A stretch of 64,000 nucleotides of DNA from an uncultured Collinsella sp. (lineage in GTDB: Bacteria > Actinomycetota > Coriobacteriia > Coriobacteriales > Coriobacteriaceae): assembly GCA_902490305.1 (NCBI GenBank), contig CABUDI010000004.1, forward strand, positions 1-64,000, read 5' to 3'. Positions within the stretch are counted from its first letter, which is position 1. Each line of letters opens with the position of its first letter. The notes beneath the pieces are model-generated. The model saw only the letters and a program-made list of their open reading frames with translations. It did not search any database and was not told the origin of the DNA. Of the stretch, positions 40,071-48,792 are shown piece by piece. Position numbers and translations under genes: made by a program.

Positions 40071-41432
40071 TTGTCTCGACTGAACAAAGGGGCCGCGGAG
40101 CAGCGTTTTCCACTGCCCTCGATGCTCCAAAAGCTGGCCTGTGCCCTGGCTGTGGCGCTCGCCCTGGTATGCGCGGGGGCCTGCGTGCCCACGACCGCCC
40201 AGGCGCTTGAGACCGCAAAGATTACCGCCCGACCCAATACCGGTTCGGGTAGCGATGTGGTCGGCGGCACCGAGACGCGCATCACTTGGGAAGTTCAGGC
40301 CGATGCCGACGAGGAGCTGAGCGGTCTTTCGCTGACGTTTGTCGACGGCACGACGTTTGGTACCGATGACACGCGATTGACGATGCTCTCGGGCGAGGAC
40401 CTCATGGATCGTACGCCCATGAAGCCCACGTGCAAGGCTGACGGCCAGACGCTCAAGATTGACTTTGGCGAGACGGCGCCTGCCGGCGGCTTTTTCCGTG
40501 TCGAGGTTTACGGCGTGACCTTCCCCGTCGAGGGCGGCGATGAGGCCTTTAGCGGCACCTATACGCTCGCCGACGGTTCGACCAAGAAGATCTCCAAGAT
40601 TCCTCCCGTCGAGATTAAGGGCGTGACGGCATTCGATAACTTCCTGGCCGACCTTAAGGAGCAGCCGTGGGTCGAGGCGTGGAACTCCAATATGTTCCTG
40701 CGCCTGTTCCTGAACCCGGTCATTTTGGTCCAGAGCCTGCCGATCGTCTTCAAGGGCTTCCTTATGTCGCTTTCGATCGTGCTCGTGGCGTTTCCGCTGG
40801 CAATTCCCTTTGGCTTTGCCCTGTCGCTTATGCGCATCTCCAAGTCGCGCATCCTGCGCTGCCTCGCCGGCATCTACGTGAATATCATTCGCGGTACGCC
40901 GGCGTTCCTGCAGATCTATATCGCGTTCTTCGGTCTGCCGTTGGCCGGCGTCAAGGTGGACGACTATGTTTTGGGCGTTATCGTCATGGCCATGAACTCG
41001 TCTGCGTACCTGTGCGAGATCTTCCGTGCCGGTATTCAATCGATCCCCAAGGGCCAAAACGAGGCTGCTCGCTCTCTGGGCATGAATGCCTTCCAGACGC
41101 TGCTCTACGTTATGATTCCGCAGACGTTCCGCAATGTTTTGCCTACGCTGACCAGCGAGTTTATCTTGCTTTACAAGGATACGTCGCTGCTTGCCGCCGT
41201 GGGTGTGGTCGAAATCGTCATGAACGCCCGTACCATCGTGGCCACGACGGGCTCCATTACACCGTACGTGGTTGCCGCCCTGTTCTATCTGGTCATCACC
41301 CTGCCGCTCGCTCGCTTGGTGAGCGGTCTTGAGGCGAGGCTTTTGGGTACGACCGAGACCAAGAAGAAGCGTCCCGCCAAGAGCGCCGGACAGGTTGTCG
41401 CGACGCCTGCCGATCACATTGCCGGTCTGTAA
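40071..41432 (+). CDS. Amino-acid ABC permease with extra N-terminal exported domain
   Basis: This 453-residue protein is much longer than usual HisM/GlnP permeases (about 220). It starts with a signal-like helix (about 18-40, ending near AQA-LE), then about 150 residues predicted outside the cell with beta-rich character (PNTGSGSDVVGG, SGLSLTFVDG), then the permease domain (about 230-440) with the coupling loop EAARSLGMNAFQTL. TTG 40071 has AGGAG 6 nt upstream; the longer in-frame reading crosses the hairpin. The exported part does not look like a second binding protein and I cannot name it. Confidence 0.85.
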   Translation: MSRLNKGAAEQRFPLPSMLQKLACALAVALALVCAGACVPTTAQALETAKITARPNTGSGSDVVGGTETRITWEVQADADEELSGLSLTFVDGTTFGTDDTRLTMLSGEDLMDRTPMKPTCKADGQTLKIDFGETAPAGGFFRVEVYGVTFPVEGGDEAFSGTYTLADGSTKKISKIPPVEIKGVTAFDNFLADLKEQPWVEAWNSNMFLRLFLNPVILVQSLPIVFKGFLMSLSIVLVAFPLAIPFGFALSLMRISKSRILRCLAGIYVNIIRGTPAFLQIYIAFFGLPLAGVKVDDYVLGVIVMAMNSSAYLCEIFRAGIQSIPKGQNEAARSLGMNAFQTLLYVMIPQTFRNVLPTLTSEFILLYKDTSLLAAVGVVEIVMNARTIVATTGSITPYVVAALFYLVITLPLARLVSGLEARLLGTTETKKKRPAKSAGQVVATPADHIAGL

Positions 41433-41444
41433 GGAGGTCCTATC

Positions 41445-42197
41445 ATGAGCGAAACCAATAACTCGAACGAGGTCGTCGTCAGCATTAAGAACCTCCAGAA
41501 GGCCTTTGGCGATAACGTGGTCCTGCGCGATATCGATCTGGATGTGCATAAGGGCGAGGTCGTCGTAGTTCTGGGTCCTTCGGGCTCGGGCAAGTCGACG
41601 ATGCTTCGCTGCATCAATCGTCTGGAGCATCCTACGAGTGGTTCGATTGTCGTCGAGGGCGTGGATGTGTGCGCCAAGGGCGTTGACCTCAATAAGGTGC
41701 GTACGCACTTGGGCATGGTGTTTCAGCAGTTCAACCTGTTCCCGCACCTGTCGGTCAAAAAGAACGTCATGCTTGCGCAGCAAAAGGTGCTCAAGCGCAG
41801 CAAGGAAGAGGCCGAGAAGATCGCCGTCGAGGAGCTGACCAAGGTCGGTCTTGCCGAGCGTATCGACTTTATGCCGAGCCAGCTCTCGGGCGGCCAGCAG
41901 CAGCGCGTTGCCATCGCCCGCGCCCTGTCGATGAACCCTCACGTTATGCTCTTTGACGAGGCCACGTCGGCGCTCGATCCCGAGCTGGTTCGCGACGTTC
42001 TGGGTGTCATGCGCGACCTGGCACGCGATGGCATGACCATGATCGTCGTGACGCACGAGATGGGCTTTGCCCGCGACGTCGCCGACCGCGTCGTCTTTAT
42101 GGACGGCGGCGTCATTGTGGAAGAGGGTACGCCGAGCGAGGTCTTCGACCACCCCAAGAGCGAGCGCACCAAGGCGTTCTTGGGCAATATCTCGTAG
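41445..42197 (+). CDS. Amino-acid ABC transporter ATPase
   Basis: This 250-residue GlnQ/HisP-type ATPase has Walker [10 protein letters not shown], the Q-loop in [10 protein letters not shown], signature LSGGQQQR, Walker [13 protein letters not shown] and the switch His in VTHEM. It completes the importer with the two preceding genes. AAGGAGG precedes the ATG by 7 nt. Confidence 0.94.
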   Translation: MSETNNSNEVVVSIKNLQKAFGDNVVLRDIDLDVHKGEVVVVLGPSGSGKSTMLRCINRLEHPTSGSIVVEGVDVCAKGVDLNKVRTHLGMVFQQFNLFPHLSVKKNVMLAQQKVLKRSKEEAEKIAVEELTKVGLAERIDFMPSQLSGGQQQRVAIARALSMNPHVMLFDEATSALDPELVRDVLGVMRDLARDGMTMIVVTHEMGFARDVADRVVFMDGGVIVEEGTPSEVFDHPKSERTKAFLGNIS

Positions 42198-42220
42198 CCG
42201 GTTGATGTAACTGCCGTTAT

Positions 42221-42262
42221 AAAAGAGCGGGGGCTGGACTTGAATTCAGCCCCCGCTCTTTT
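42221..42262. terminator. Bidirectional terminator
   Basis: AAAAGAGCGGGGGCTG pairs with CAGCCCCCGCTCTTTT over 16 bp, with T or A tracts on both strands. It ends both the ABC operon (plus) and the flavodoxin operon (minus). Confidence 0.93.
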
Positions 42263-42314
42263 GTAGGGATAAGGATGCGCTTTGATGCAGACTCTTTTGG
42301 AGGTCCTGGGTTCG

Positions 42315-42734
42315 TTACGCGAGCTCGGCTCCGAGGGCCTTGCAAGCGGTCTCGCCCTCATCGTCGGGCGCATCGTAGCAAATGACGGAATCGACGACAT
42401 TGACGCCCGCCTCGTCGGCATCGGCCTTCCAGTTGTCCATCCACTCGCCCTCGGCCCACGAATAAGAGCCAAAGAGGACGACCTTCTTATCGCCGAGGGT
42501 CTCCTTGACCTCGTCCCACATAGGCTGGAACTCGTCATACTCAAGCTCCTCGGAACCCATGGCGGGGCAGCCGAAGGCGAAGGCACCATATTCGGCGGCC
42601 TTGTCGGCAGAGAAGTCGGCGCAGGAGATGACCTCTGCCTCGGCGCCGGCACCGGTTGCGCCCTCGGCAACGAAGTTTGCCATGGCCTCGGTGTTGCCTG
42701 TACCGCTCCAGTAGACGACTGCGATCTTGCTCAT
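42315..42734 (-). CDS. Flavodoxin
   Basis: This 139-residue FMN electron carrier has the phosphate-binding loop VYWSGTGNTEAM at the N-terminus and the FMN-contact loops around GCPAMGSEEL and FGSYSWAEG. It replaces ferredoxin in low iron. ATG 42734 follows AAAGGAAG; the longer frame upstream has no support. It lies 46 nt after the DUF3793 gene, in the same operon. Confidence 0.93.
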   Translation of the reverse strand: MSKIAVVYWSGTGNTEAMANFVAEGATGAGAEAEVISCADFSADKAAEYGAFAFGCPAMGSEELEYDEFQPMWDEVKETLGDKKVVLFGSYSWAEGEWMDNWKADADEAGVNVVDSVICYDAPDDEGETACKALGAELA

Positions 42735-42780
42735 ATGTCTTCCTTTCGGTTGTGCGGCGTGCGGCCGCGTTTTGTATGCT

Positions 42781-43485
42781 CTATCGGGTTGCCTGGACAA
42801 GTTGTCCCAGAGTGCAGCCCTGTTGATAGATGTAGGTAAGGTATTGCGTGCATGCGCGATAGGAATCGAAGGTCGTGAGCGCCTGCTCAACGTTTGTGTA
42901 TACCTTCCATGCGCCAAAGACCTTATAGTTTTCGCCGTGCTGGACGATAAACTGATGGACATCTTCGTAGGGATAGCCCAAAAAATAGCCAATTTCGTGG
43001 GGGAACTCGCATATGCACCCCGTATCGCAGTGCCTATTTCGCGCGAGTGCGCAGACGCTGCCGTCATAGGCGCTTTCTGCGGCATTGCTGCTTGCCAGCG
43101 TGATGCGCGCGGCGAGATGCACCAGGGATGCGGGCAGGTTGTGGACATCGTAACCTTCGGCGGCTAGCGCCGTCGTGGCACGGGGGTCGGAGAGGTATCG
43201 CATGAGGTCCGCAGGGCGGTACACATAGATGAGCGCTCCGCAGGGGCGCCAGACCAAAACGCTCATATGGATTCCGAGTGGCTGGAGCTCGCGGTTGCAT
43301 TGGGCTATGACGGCGAGCAGGCGAGAGCGTCGCTCTTCGATATGGGCGGCGCCGGGTTTTCCGTTTTGGTTGGCGTAAACGCCGGGATAGGTAAAGAGCG
43401 AAGCCGGCTTGATACCTGCGAGCGTAGGGGAGCAGTTGCGTACGACAGCCGTTTGGTATGTTGGGATGTCAATGGTTCGAGTCAC
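42781..43485 (-). CDS. DUF3793-family protein
   Basis: This 234-residue protein matches the DUF3793 pattern: CNRELQPLGI in the middle and FPHEIGYFLGYPYEDV followed by a FGAWKVY segment near residue 190. It contains many Cys and His residues (CDTGCIC), so metal or heme binding is possible. Genes of this family often accompany flavodoxin, as here. GTG 43485 has AAAGGAG upstream. The biochemical role is not known to me. Confidence 0.8.
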   Translation of the reverse strand: MTRTIDIPTYQTAVVRNCSPTLAGIKPASLFTYPGVYANQNGKPGAAHIEERRSRLLAVIAQCNRELQPLGIHMSVLVWRPCGALIYVYRPADLMRYLSDPRATTALAAEGYDVHNLPASLVHLAARITLASSNAAESAYDGSVCALARNRHCDTGCICEFPHEIGYFLGYPYEDVHQFIVQHGENYKVFGAWKVYTNVEQALTTFDSYRACTQYLTYIYQQGCTLGQLVQATR

Positions 43486-43509
43486 GATGCTCCTTTCGGG
43501 TCCTCAGTT

Positions 43510-43525
43510 GTTAGCCTAGGAAAAC
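43510..43525. promoter_or_regulatory. Candidate operator at flavodoxin/DUF3793 promoter
   Basis: GTTAGCCTAGGAAAAC is a 16-bp interrupted palindrome (GTT-n2-CCTAGG-n2-AAC, arms read with gaps) touching the -10. It resembles iron-dependent repressor sites only loosely. Iron control of flavodoxin would make sense. Confidence 0.4.
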
Positions 43526-43552
43526 TTATACACGAAAGTAAGCCATGGTCAA
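43525..43552 (-). promoter_or_regulatory. Promoter of DUF3793-flavodoxin operon
   Basis: Read on the minus strand: -35 TTGACC, 16-nt spacer, -10 TATAAG. Confidence 0.6.
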
Positions 43553-43614
43553 CAAAAAAGTTTGAAGAGGGAAACTAATTGACCGAACGGACATGAATTT
43601 GGGTTAAGATGGTG

Positions 43615-43631
43615 ACACCCCATGGGGGTAT
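43615..43631. promoter_or_regulatory. CsoR-like copper operator
   Basis: ACACCCCATGGGGGTAT closely follows the C-rich/G-rich inverted pattern (ATACCCCC...GGGGT) bound by CsoR-type repressors. It lies 30 nt before the HMA-protein start and just after a possible -10 TAAGAT (43605-43610). No csoR gene is in the window. Confidence 0.55.
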
Positions 43632-43660
43632 CTAGATAGTGTTACTTGAAAGGGGAACGC

Positions 43661-44044
43661 ATGAGTGACTTGCTCAACCCTGCGAATCTCATCGTGCTGG
43701 CCGTCATTGCCGTCGGCATGTTTTTTGGACTGCGTCGCATTGCCGCTTCGACACACGGGAAGAGTTGTTGCAGCGATGGTGCGAGCGGCAAGAAGGCCAA
43801 AAAGGTTGTTGTGGTGGATACCGATGCATCGCACTATCCCTATAGCGATGAGCTACTCATCGGCGGCATGAGCTGTGACGGCTGCGCTCAGAACGTAGCC
43901 AATGCCCTCAATGCACTGGATGGCGTGTGGGCAACGGTGACGTATGCGGACCACACGGCACGCGTGCGCTCCAAGCGGCCGGTTGATCGTGATGTCCTCG
44001 AGACGGCCGTGAAAGACGCGGGCTACTACGTCATGACGCTGTAA
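43661..44044 (+). CDS. Membrane-anchored HMA metal-binding protein
   Basis: This 127-residue protein has one N-terminal membrane helix (about 6-24), a Cys-containing linker (GKSCCSDG) and a C-terminal heavy-metal-associated domain (about 62-127) with GMSCDGC, the copper-binding CxxC loop. AAGGGG precedes ATG 43661. It may be a copper chaperone or buffer at the membrane. The copper-type operator upstream supports this. Confidence 0.85.
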   Translation: MSDLLNPANLIVLAVIAVGMFFGLRRIAASTHGKSCCSDGASGKKAKKVVVVDTDASHYPYSDELLIGGMSCDGCAQNVANALNALDGVWATVTYADHTARVRSKRPVDRDVLETAVKDAGYYVMTL

Positions 44045-44070
44045 GCGTCGCTCTGGATGCGCGTCCTTGT

Positions 44071-44496
44071 CTAGGCTCGTCCGCGTAGCTCGATGTCCTG
44101 GATGTCGTCGAAGTCGATGGCGATATCTTTGAGCTTGAGGAGCTTGAACGCAGGGAGCACCTCATCAAGGATGCCCGTGCGAGTGCGATAGCCGTACGCA
44201 TCGTAATAGGTGACGCGCACCAAGTCGCCGCGTTTGAGGCCCTCGAGCTTTTGCGAAAGCTCGAGGGCTTTTTCTTCTGTGAGTTCGCATTTTGGCTCGG
44301 CGGTGATCTCTTGTTTACGCACGAGCTCGTAGTATCCCGTGAGGGCGGCAAAGGGCATAAACTGCGCGGCACGGCCGGCACGGACGGTGCCGTTGGCGGT
44401 GAGCTTTGGGTCGGCGGAACGACGTCTTCCCTCGGGGTCCGCTAGGCGTTCAAAAGGTGTCGGTGGCCGCATCGGCTGTTGTTGGGACTTAGGCAC
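44071..44496 (-). CDS. YolD-like protein, partner of Y-family polymerase
   Basis: This 141-residue protein has the YolD-like core RAAQFMPFAALTGYYELVRK and LKRGDLVRVTYYDAYGYRTRTG. YolD-like genes usually accompany UmuC-type polymerases and are SOS controlled. Its start overlaps the polymerase 3' end by 8 nt, so the two are cotranslated. Its function is likely as a UmuD-like or regulatory partner, by association. Confidence 0.85.
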   Translation of the reverse strand: MPKSQQQPMRPPTPFERLADPEGRRRSADPKLTANGTVRAGRAAQFMPFAALTGYYELVRKQEITAEPKCELTEEKALELSQKLEGLKRGDLVRVTYYDAYGYRTRTGILDEVLPAFKLLKLKDIAIDFDDIQDIELRGRA

Positions 44497-45994
44497 GATG
44501 TCCTCCTACCTGATCGTTGCGTTCGCGCGCGGTGGCGCCAGCGGTAAAGCTTAATCCCTTGACGAGCGCGTTCTTGCCGTACTTGCCTTTCACGGCCAGG
44601 ACGGCGCGCGCTAGGTCGCGCTCGCGCTCATCCGCCTCGATATCGCTAAATAGATCGATGGTGGCAAATTCCTCGGGCACCAGATTGCCAAATCCCAGGT
44701 TGATGCGCTTGACCGTTCGTTTGGGATCGACAGTCTGTGCCCAGAGCTCATCGAAATATCCCATGATCTTCTTAAACGAATTGGTGCGCTCGGGCAGCTT
44801 GCGCGAGGCGTTGGAGTGCGCAAAGAGTGCGGCATAGCCACCGCGCGGTTTGCCGCCATGCTCTCCCACAAAGATGCCATCGATTGCCTGCGCCTCACGT
44901 ACCAGACGACGCCGTTCGTCATCGCGCTGGACGGGCTTGGGCGCACGGGGTGCGAGCTCGGGGCCGGCGGTTGCGGTGGGTTCGATGCTCGACGTACTCG
45001 AGCGCAGGTGTCCGCATCCGTCCACATATTGTGCAGTGCCGCTGGCATCAAGCCTGCGGATGTCGGCGCGCTCGCTTGCATAGCCCACAAAGAGCGAGAT
45101 GCTGTCGCACACCACGTGCTTGTCGATCAAATCCAGCACGGCGGCATCGACCATCTCGCGCAAGACGGTATAGGCCTGTTCGTAGGCATAACCCTTCGAG
45201 AGCACCTGTCCTGTGGTGGTCGAAGCTGCTTGCGGGCGATAGGCTTGGATGTCGGCGATGGTTGTCGGCTCGCGCCCGAAGGCATGGTCGATGAGATATT
45301 CGGCATTGACGCCGAGCTCGTCGTAAAGCAGGTTTTCGTCGAGCGCCGCGACGCCCATCAGATCGTAGACGCCGTATTTCTCGAGGCGGGCTGCCACGCC
45401 GGGACCGATGCCCCAGATATCGGTGATGGGACGATGGGGCCAGATCTCCTTGCGAAAGGCCTCGTCGTCGAGTATGCCGATGCGGCTGAGTACGTGCTTG
45501 GCGGTAATGTCGAGCGCTACCTTGGCCTGGAATAGGTTGGGGCCGATGCCGACCGTCGCCGTGATGCCGGTGCGCGCGAGGACCTCGTCGCGCAGCGTGC
45601 AGGCGAACCCTTCCGCATCTGTGTGATAGAGGTCCAGATAGGGCGTCACGTCGATAAAGCATTCATCGATTGAATAGACGTGAATGTCTTGCGGACTTAC
45701 GTATTCCAGATAGATGCCGTAGATTTGCGCCGACACCTCCATATAGTGCTGCATGCGCGGTACGGCCGTGATGTAGTCGATGCCATCGGGAATCTCGAAT
45801 AGGCGGCAGCGATTGTGAATCCCTAAGTCCTTCATGGCCTGCGTGATGGCGAGGCAGATGGTCGTGCGCCCGCGCGATTCGTCGGCAACGACCAGGTTGG
45901 TGGTGAGCGGATCGAGCCCACGGTCGACGCACTCGACGCTGGCATAAAACGTCTTGAGGTCGATGCAGATATAGGTGTGCTGCTCGTGCGCCAT
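44489..45994 (-). CDS. Y-family DNA polymerase (UmuC/UvrX-like)
   Basis: This 501-residue translesion polymerase has CIDLKTFYASVECVD at the N-terminus, the catalytic VYSIDECFID near residue 105, ATVGIGPNLFQAK, the helix-hairpin-helix ITDIWGIGPGVAARL, and a long C-terminal little-finger region. The second ORF-coupled gene is YolD-like. ATG 45994 has AAAGGA 6 nt upstream. An SOS-type box lies 32-45 nt upstream, so it is probably induced by DNA damage. Confidence 0.93.
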   Translation of the reverse strand: MAHEQHTYICIDLKTFYASVECVDRGLDPLTTNLVVADESRGRTTICLAITQAMKDLGIHNRCRLFEIPDGIDYITAVPRMQHYMEVSAQIYGIYLEYVSPQDIHVYSIDECFIDVTPYLDLYHTDAEGFACTLRDEVLARTGITATVGIGPNLFQAKVALDITAKHVLSRIGILDDEAFRKEIWPHRPITDIWGIGPGVAARLEKYGVYDLMGVAALDENLLYDELGVNAEYLIDHAFGREPTTIADIQAYRPQAASTTTGQVLSKGYAYEQAYTVLREMVDAAVLDLIDKHVVCDSISLFVGYASERADIRRLDASGTAQYVDGCGHLRSSTSSIEPTATAGPELAPRAPKPVQRDDERRRLVREAQAIDGIFVGEHGGKPRGGYAALFAHSNASRKLPERTNSFKKIMGYFDELWAQTVDPKRTVKRINLGFGNLVPEEFATIDLFSDIEADERERDLARAVLAVKGKYGKNALVKGLSFTAGATARERNDQVGGHRA

Positions 45995-46025
45995 CCGTGT
46001 CCTTTCATCAAACACATGTTCTTAT

Positions 46026-46039
46026 CGAATACCTGTTCG
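46026..46039. promoter_or_regulatory. SOS (LexA) box of the polymerase operon
   Basis: CGAATACCTGTTCG fits the Gram-positive LexA pattern CGAAC-n4-GTTCG with one mismatch. A weaker AACACATGTTC (46009-46019) lies next to it. Confidence 0.7.
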
Positions 46040-46180
46040 ATAATACCCGCTCGTCCGGACGTCGTCAAAACCTGTCAAAAAGGGACTGGTTTGTTTTGGT
46101 AGGTATGGTCGTGCGGTTGGATCGGGTTTTAACGCAGCTCTAAAGAGTGCGAAACAGCTCGGAAAACCTCGCTTCGTAGC

Positions 46181-46756
46181 ATGAGCCTAACGATTGATAC
46201 CGCCTATACGCACGGAAGGGTTGTGGAAAAGATGGTCAATTATGGGTTTGGTATGCCGACGCGCCTTGTTGCGGATGGAGACGTGGCTCGCTGGTGCGGA
46301 CGATTGGTCGCTCACTACGGTGGCACCAAGGCGCTGGTCGTGTTGGGCGGTGACAAACATACGCACGATGAGCTCGTCTCGGCGGCGCTCGGCTCGCTTG
46401 ATCGAGCTCTGCTCGAACGCGTGCTTTTTCGCTGCGGCTTGGTCGGGGGCGATGGGGGAGATGATTTGGTCGATGAGGCCGTAGCCCTGGCGACCGACGA
46501 AGGCGTGGACTTTGTCCTGGCGATTGGCGATGCCGATACTGCCGGCTTTGCGCGCGAGCTCGCGCGTCGCATGGCGGCGCTCGATGCCGGCGAAGACGGC
46601 TTTGTGCCTTATGGATGCATTGTCTCGGAGGGCAAGGTGCCTGCTGTCGTGGGCACCGGCGAGGTTCCCGTTTTTGCCATTATCGCGCCCGAACTGCTGG
46701 AGGGCATCGGGTCTCCTCTGCGTGAGTTACTCGGTAGCGTCTGCGCCGCGGCCTAA
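46181..46756 (+). pseudogene. N-terminal half of an iron-type alcohol dehydrogenase
   Basis: This 191-residue frame reads like the Rossmann part of Fe-dependent alcohol dehydrogenases: MVNYGFGMPTRLVADGD, KALVVLGGDKHTHDELV, GVDFVLAIGDAD where family members have GGGS, then drifting sequence. The entire C-terminal metal-binding half (about 180 residues with three His) is missing, and the glycine-rich loop is altered. ATG 46181 lacks a ribosome site; ATG 46232 is an alternative matching the family start. A remnant, or a repurposed nucleotide-binding protein. Confidence 0.5.
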
Positions 46757-46767
46757 TATTTGCCATA

Positions 46768-46832
46768 AAAGGACGGGTTATTTTTGGTTGGTAAAGCGTT
46801 TGACCTGCCAAATATAAGCCTGTCCCTTTTTG
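46768..46832. repeat. Imperfect 65-bp inverted repeat
   Basis: AAAAGGACGGGTTATTTTTGG pairs imperfectly with CCAAATATAAGCCTGTCCCTTTTT. A half copy, AAAAAGGGACTGGTTTGTTTTGG, occurs alone at 46078-46106. It may end transcription of the upstream frame. Confidence 0.6.
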
Positions 46833-46956
46833 ATCGGTTGCCGTTTGGGGGCCGATTGGCAACGCTCGCTGATTGTAGTCTTGACCTGCGCTAGAATAGT
46901 GGCATCTGAATGTCCGGGCGCATGGAGGCGTGCGCCCGTATGCTGAGGAGGACTCT

Positions 46957-48651
46957 ATGGCAACTGTTGCCGCACCTATCGATGCTACGTCGACTGCCGC
47001 TTGGAAGGCACTCGAGGCTCATCAGGAGAAGCTCGAGGCCGATGGTATCGACCTCAAGGCCTGGTTCGCTGCCGATGCCGAGCGCGTGAACAAGCTGAGC
47101 TTTGACGCCGGTGACCTGCACTTCGATCTGTCGAAGAACCTGGTGACCGATGAGACCGTCAAGCTGCTGTGCGATCTTGCTCGTGAGGTGAAGCTCGAGG
47201 AGCGCCGCGACGCCATGTTCTCCGGCGAGCACATTAACACCACCGAGGACCGCGCCGTCCTGCACACCGCGCTTCGCCGCCCCGCAACCGAGAGGGGCCA
47301 GCTCATCGTCGACGGCCAGGATGTCGTCGCCGACGTGCACGAGGTCCTCGACCGCATGTATGCCTTCGCCGAGCGCGTGCGCTCCGGTGAGTGGAAGGGT
47401 GTTACCGGCAAGAAGATCGAGCACCTGGTGTCCATCGGCATCGGCGGCTCCGATCTGGGCCCGGTCATGGCTTACGAGGCTCTGCGTCCCTATGCTGACG
47501 CCGGTATCGACTGCCGCTATATCTCCAACATCGACCCCAACGACCAGGCCGAGAAGCTTAAGGGCCTGGATCCCGAGACCACGCTCGTGATCATCGTCTC
47601 CAAGACCTTCACCACGCTCGAGACCCTCACCAACGCCCGCGAGGTCAAGACCTGGATGCTCGAGCAGCTCAAGGCCCAGGGCGCCATCGACGGCTCCGAT
47701 GAGCAGAACGCCGAGGCCGTGGCAAAGCACTTCGTCGCCGTCTCCACCGCACTCGAGAAGGTCGAGGCCTTCGGTATCGACCCCGCCAACGCCTTCGGCT
47801 TCTGGAACTGGGTCGGCGGCCGCTACTCCGTCGACTCCGCCGTGGGCCTGTCGCTGATCGTCGTGCTCGGTCCCGAGCGCTTCCAGCAGTTCCTCGAGGG
47901 CTTCCACGCTATCGACGAGTACTTCTGCAACACGCCGCTCGAGAACAATGCCGTTGCGCTGATGGGCCTGCTCAACGTCTGGTACGTCAACTTCTTCGGT
48001 TCCAAGAGCCACGCCGTGCTGCCGTACTGCCAGTACCTGCATCGTTTCCCGGCCTACCTGCAGCAGCTCACCATGGAGTCCAACGGCAAGCATGTCCGCT
48101 GGGACGGCAGCGCCGTGACCTCCGACACCGGTGAGATCTTCTGGGGCGAGCCCGGCACCAACGGTCAGCACGCCTTCTACCAGCTGCTGCACCAGGGCAC
48201 CGTGGTGGTCCCGGCCGATTTCATTGCCTTCGCCAATACCGCCAACCCTGCGACCGACAGCGGCCAGGACGTGCACGAGCTGTTCCTGGGCAACTTCCTG
48301 GCCCAGACCAAGGCGCTCGCCTTTGGTAAGACGGCCGATGAGGTGCGCGCCGAGGGCACGCCCGAGCAGATCGTCCCGGCCCGCTGCTTTGAGGGCAACC
48401 GTCCGACGACCTCGATCTTTGGCGACACGTTGACCCCGTTCGCACTCGGCGAGCTCATCGCCCTGTACGAGCACATCACGTTTGTCGAGGGCACGGTCTG
48501 GGGCATCGACTCCTACGACCAGTGGGGCGTCGAGCTGGGCAAGCAGCTTGCCAAGCAGATCACCCCGGCCTTCCACGATGACGCCGCCAAGGCCGAGCAG
48601 GACGCTTCGACCCAGGCGCTCATCGAGTTCTATCGCGCGCACCGCAAGTAG
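46957..48651 (+). CDS. pgi: Glucose-6-phosphate isomerase
   Basis: This 564-residue enzyme converts glucose-6-phosphate and fructose-6-phosphate. [22 protein letters not shown] and NWVGGRYS are the phosphosugar-binding signatures, and the second family signature lies toward the C-terminus. GAGGAG precedes ATG 46957. A strong terminator follows. The last ten codons and the terminator are copied at 52126-52220, so this gene's 3' end seems to be an insertion target. Confidence 0.95.
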   Translation: MATVAAPIDATSTAAWKALEAHQEKLEADGIDLKAWFAADAERVNKLSFDAGDLHFDLSKNLVTDETVKLLCDLAREVKLEERRDAMFSGEHINTTEDRAVLHTALRRPATERGQLIVDGQDVVADVHEVLDRMYAFAERVRSGEWKGVTGKKIEHLVSIGIGGSDLGPVMAYEALRPYADAGIDCRYISNIDPNDQAEKLKGLDPETTLVIIVSKTFTTLETLTNAREVKTWMLEQLKAQGAIDGSDEQNAEAVAKHFVAVSTALEKVEAFGIDPANAFGFWNWVGGRYSVDSAVGLSLIVVLGPERFQQFLEGFHAIDEYFCNTPLENNAVALMGLLNVWYVNFFGSKSHAVLPYCQYLHRFPAYLQQLTMESNGKHVRWDGSAVTSDTGEIFWGEPGTNGQHAFYQLLHQGTVVVPADFIAFANTANPATDSGQDVHELFLGNFLAQTKALAFGKTADEVRAEGTPEQIVPARCFEGNRPTTSIFGDTLTPFALGELIALYEHITFVEGTVWGIDSYDQWGVELGKQLAKQITPAFHDDAAKAEQDASTQALIEFYRAHRK

Positions 48652-48653
48652 TC
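48622..48653 (+). repeat. pgi 3'-end repeat, left copy
   Basis: The last ten codons and stop of pgi (beginning ATCGAGTTCTA) match 52126-52157 at 30 of 32 positions. Both differences are silent third-position changes. Confidence 0.8.
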
Positions 48654-48683
48654 GCTGCTGTTAACGCATCGCGCCTTATAGCC

Positions 48684-48718
48684 AGGGGCCCGTATCCCAT
48701 CGGATGCGGGCCCCTTTG
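48684..48718 (+). terminator. pgi terminator
   Basis: AGGGGCCCGTATCC pairs with GGATGCGGGCCCCT (one G-T) and is followed by TT. It resembles the terminator at 52185-52220. Confidence 0.88.
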
Positions 48719-48792
48719 CTTTGCCGTGGCCCCGGGGCGCACGGCCTTTAAGGATCTTCGCCGGAGCGTCGCGTGCTGCGAGGGCCCTGCGT

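Noticed and set aside
39945..42152. A 735-codon minus-strand frame over the amino-acid ABC genes
   Set aside because: Crosses three genes and two terminators; Arg/His/Asp-rich composition with no domain.
46891..48642. A 583-codon minus-strand frame opposite pgi
   Set aside because: Antisense of a conserved enzyme; Val/Gly/Leu/Asp repeats only.
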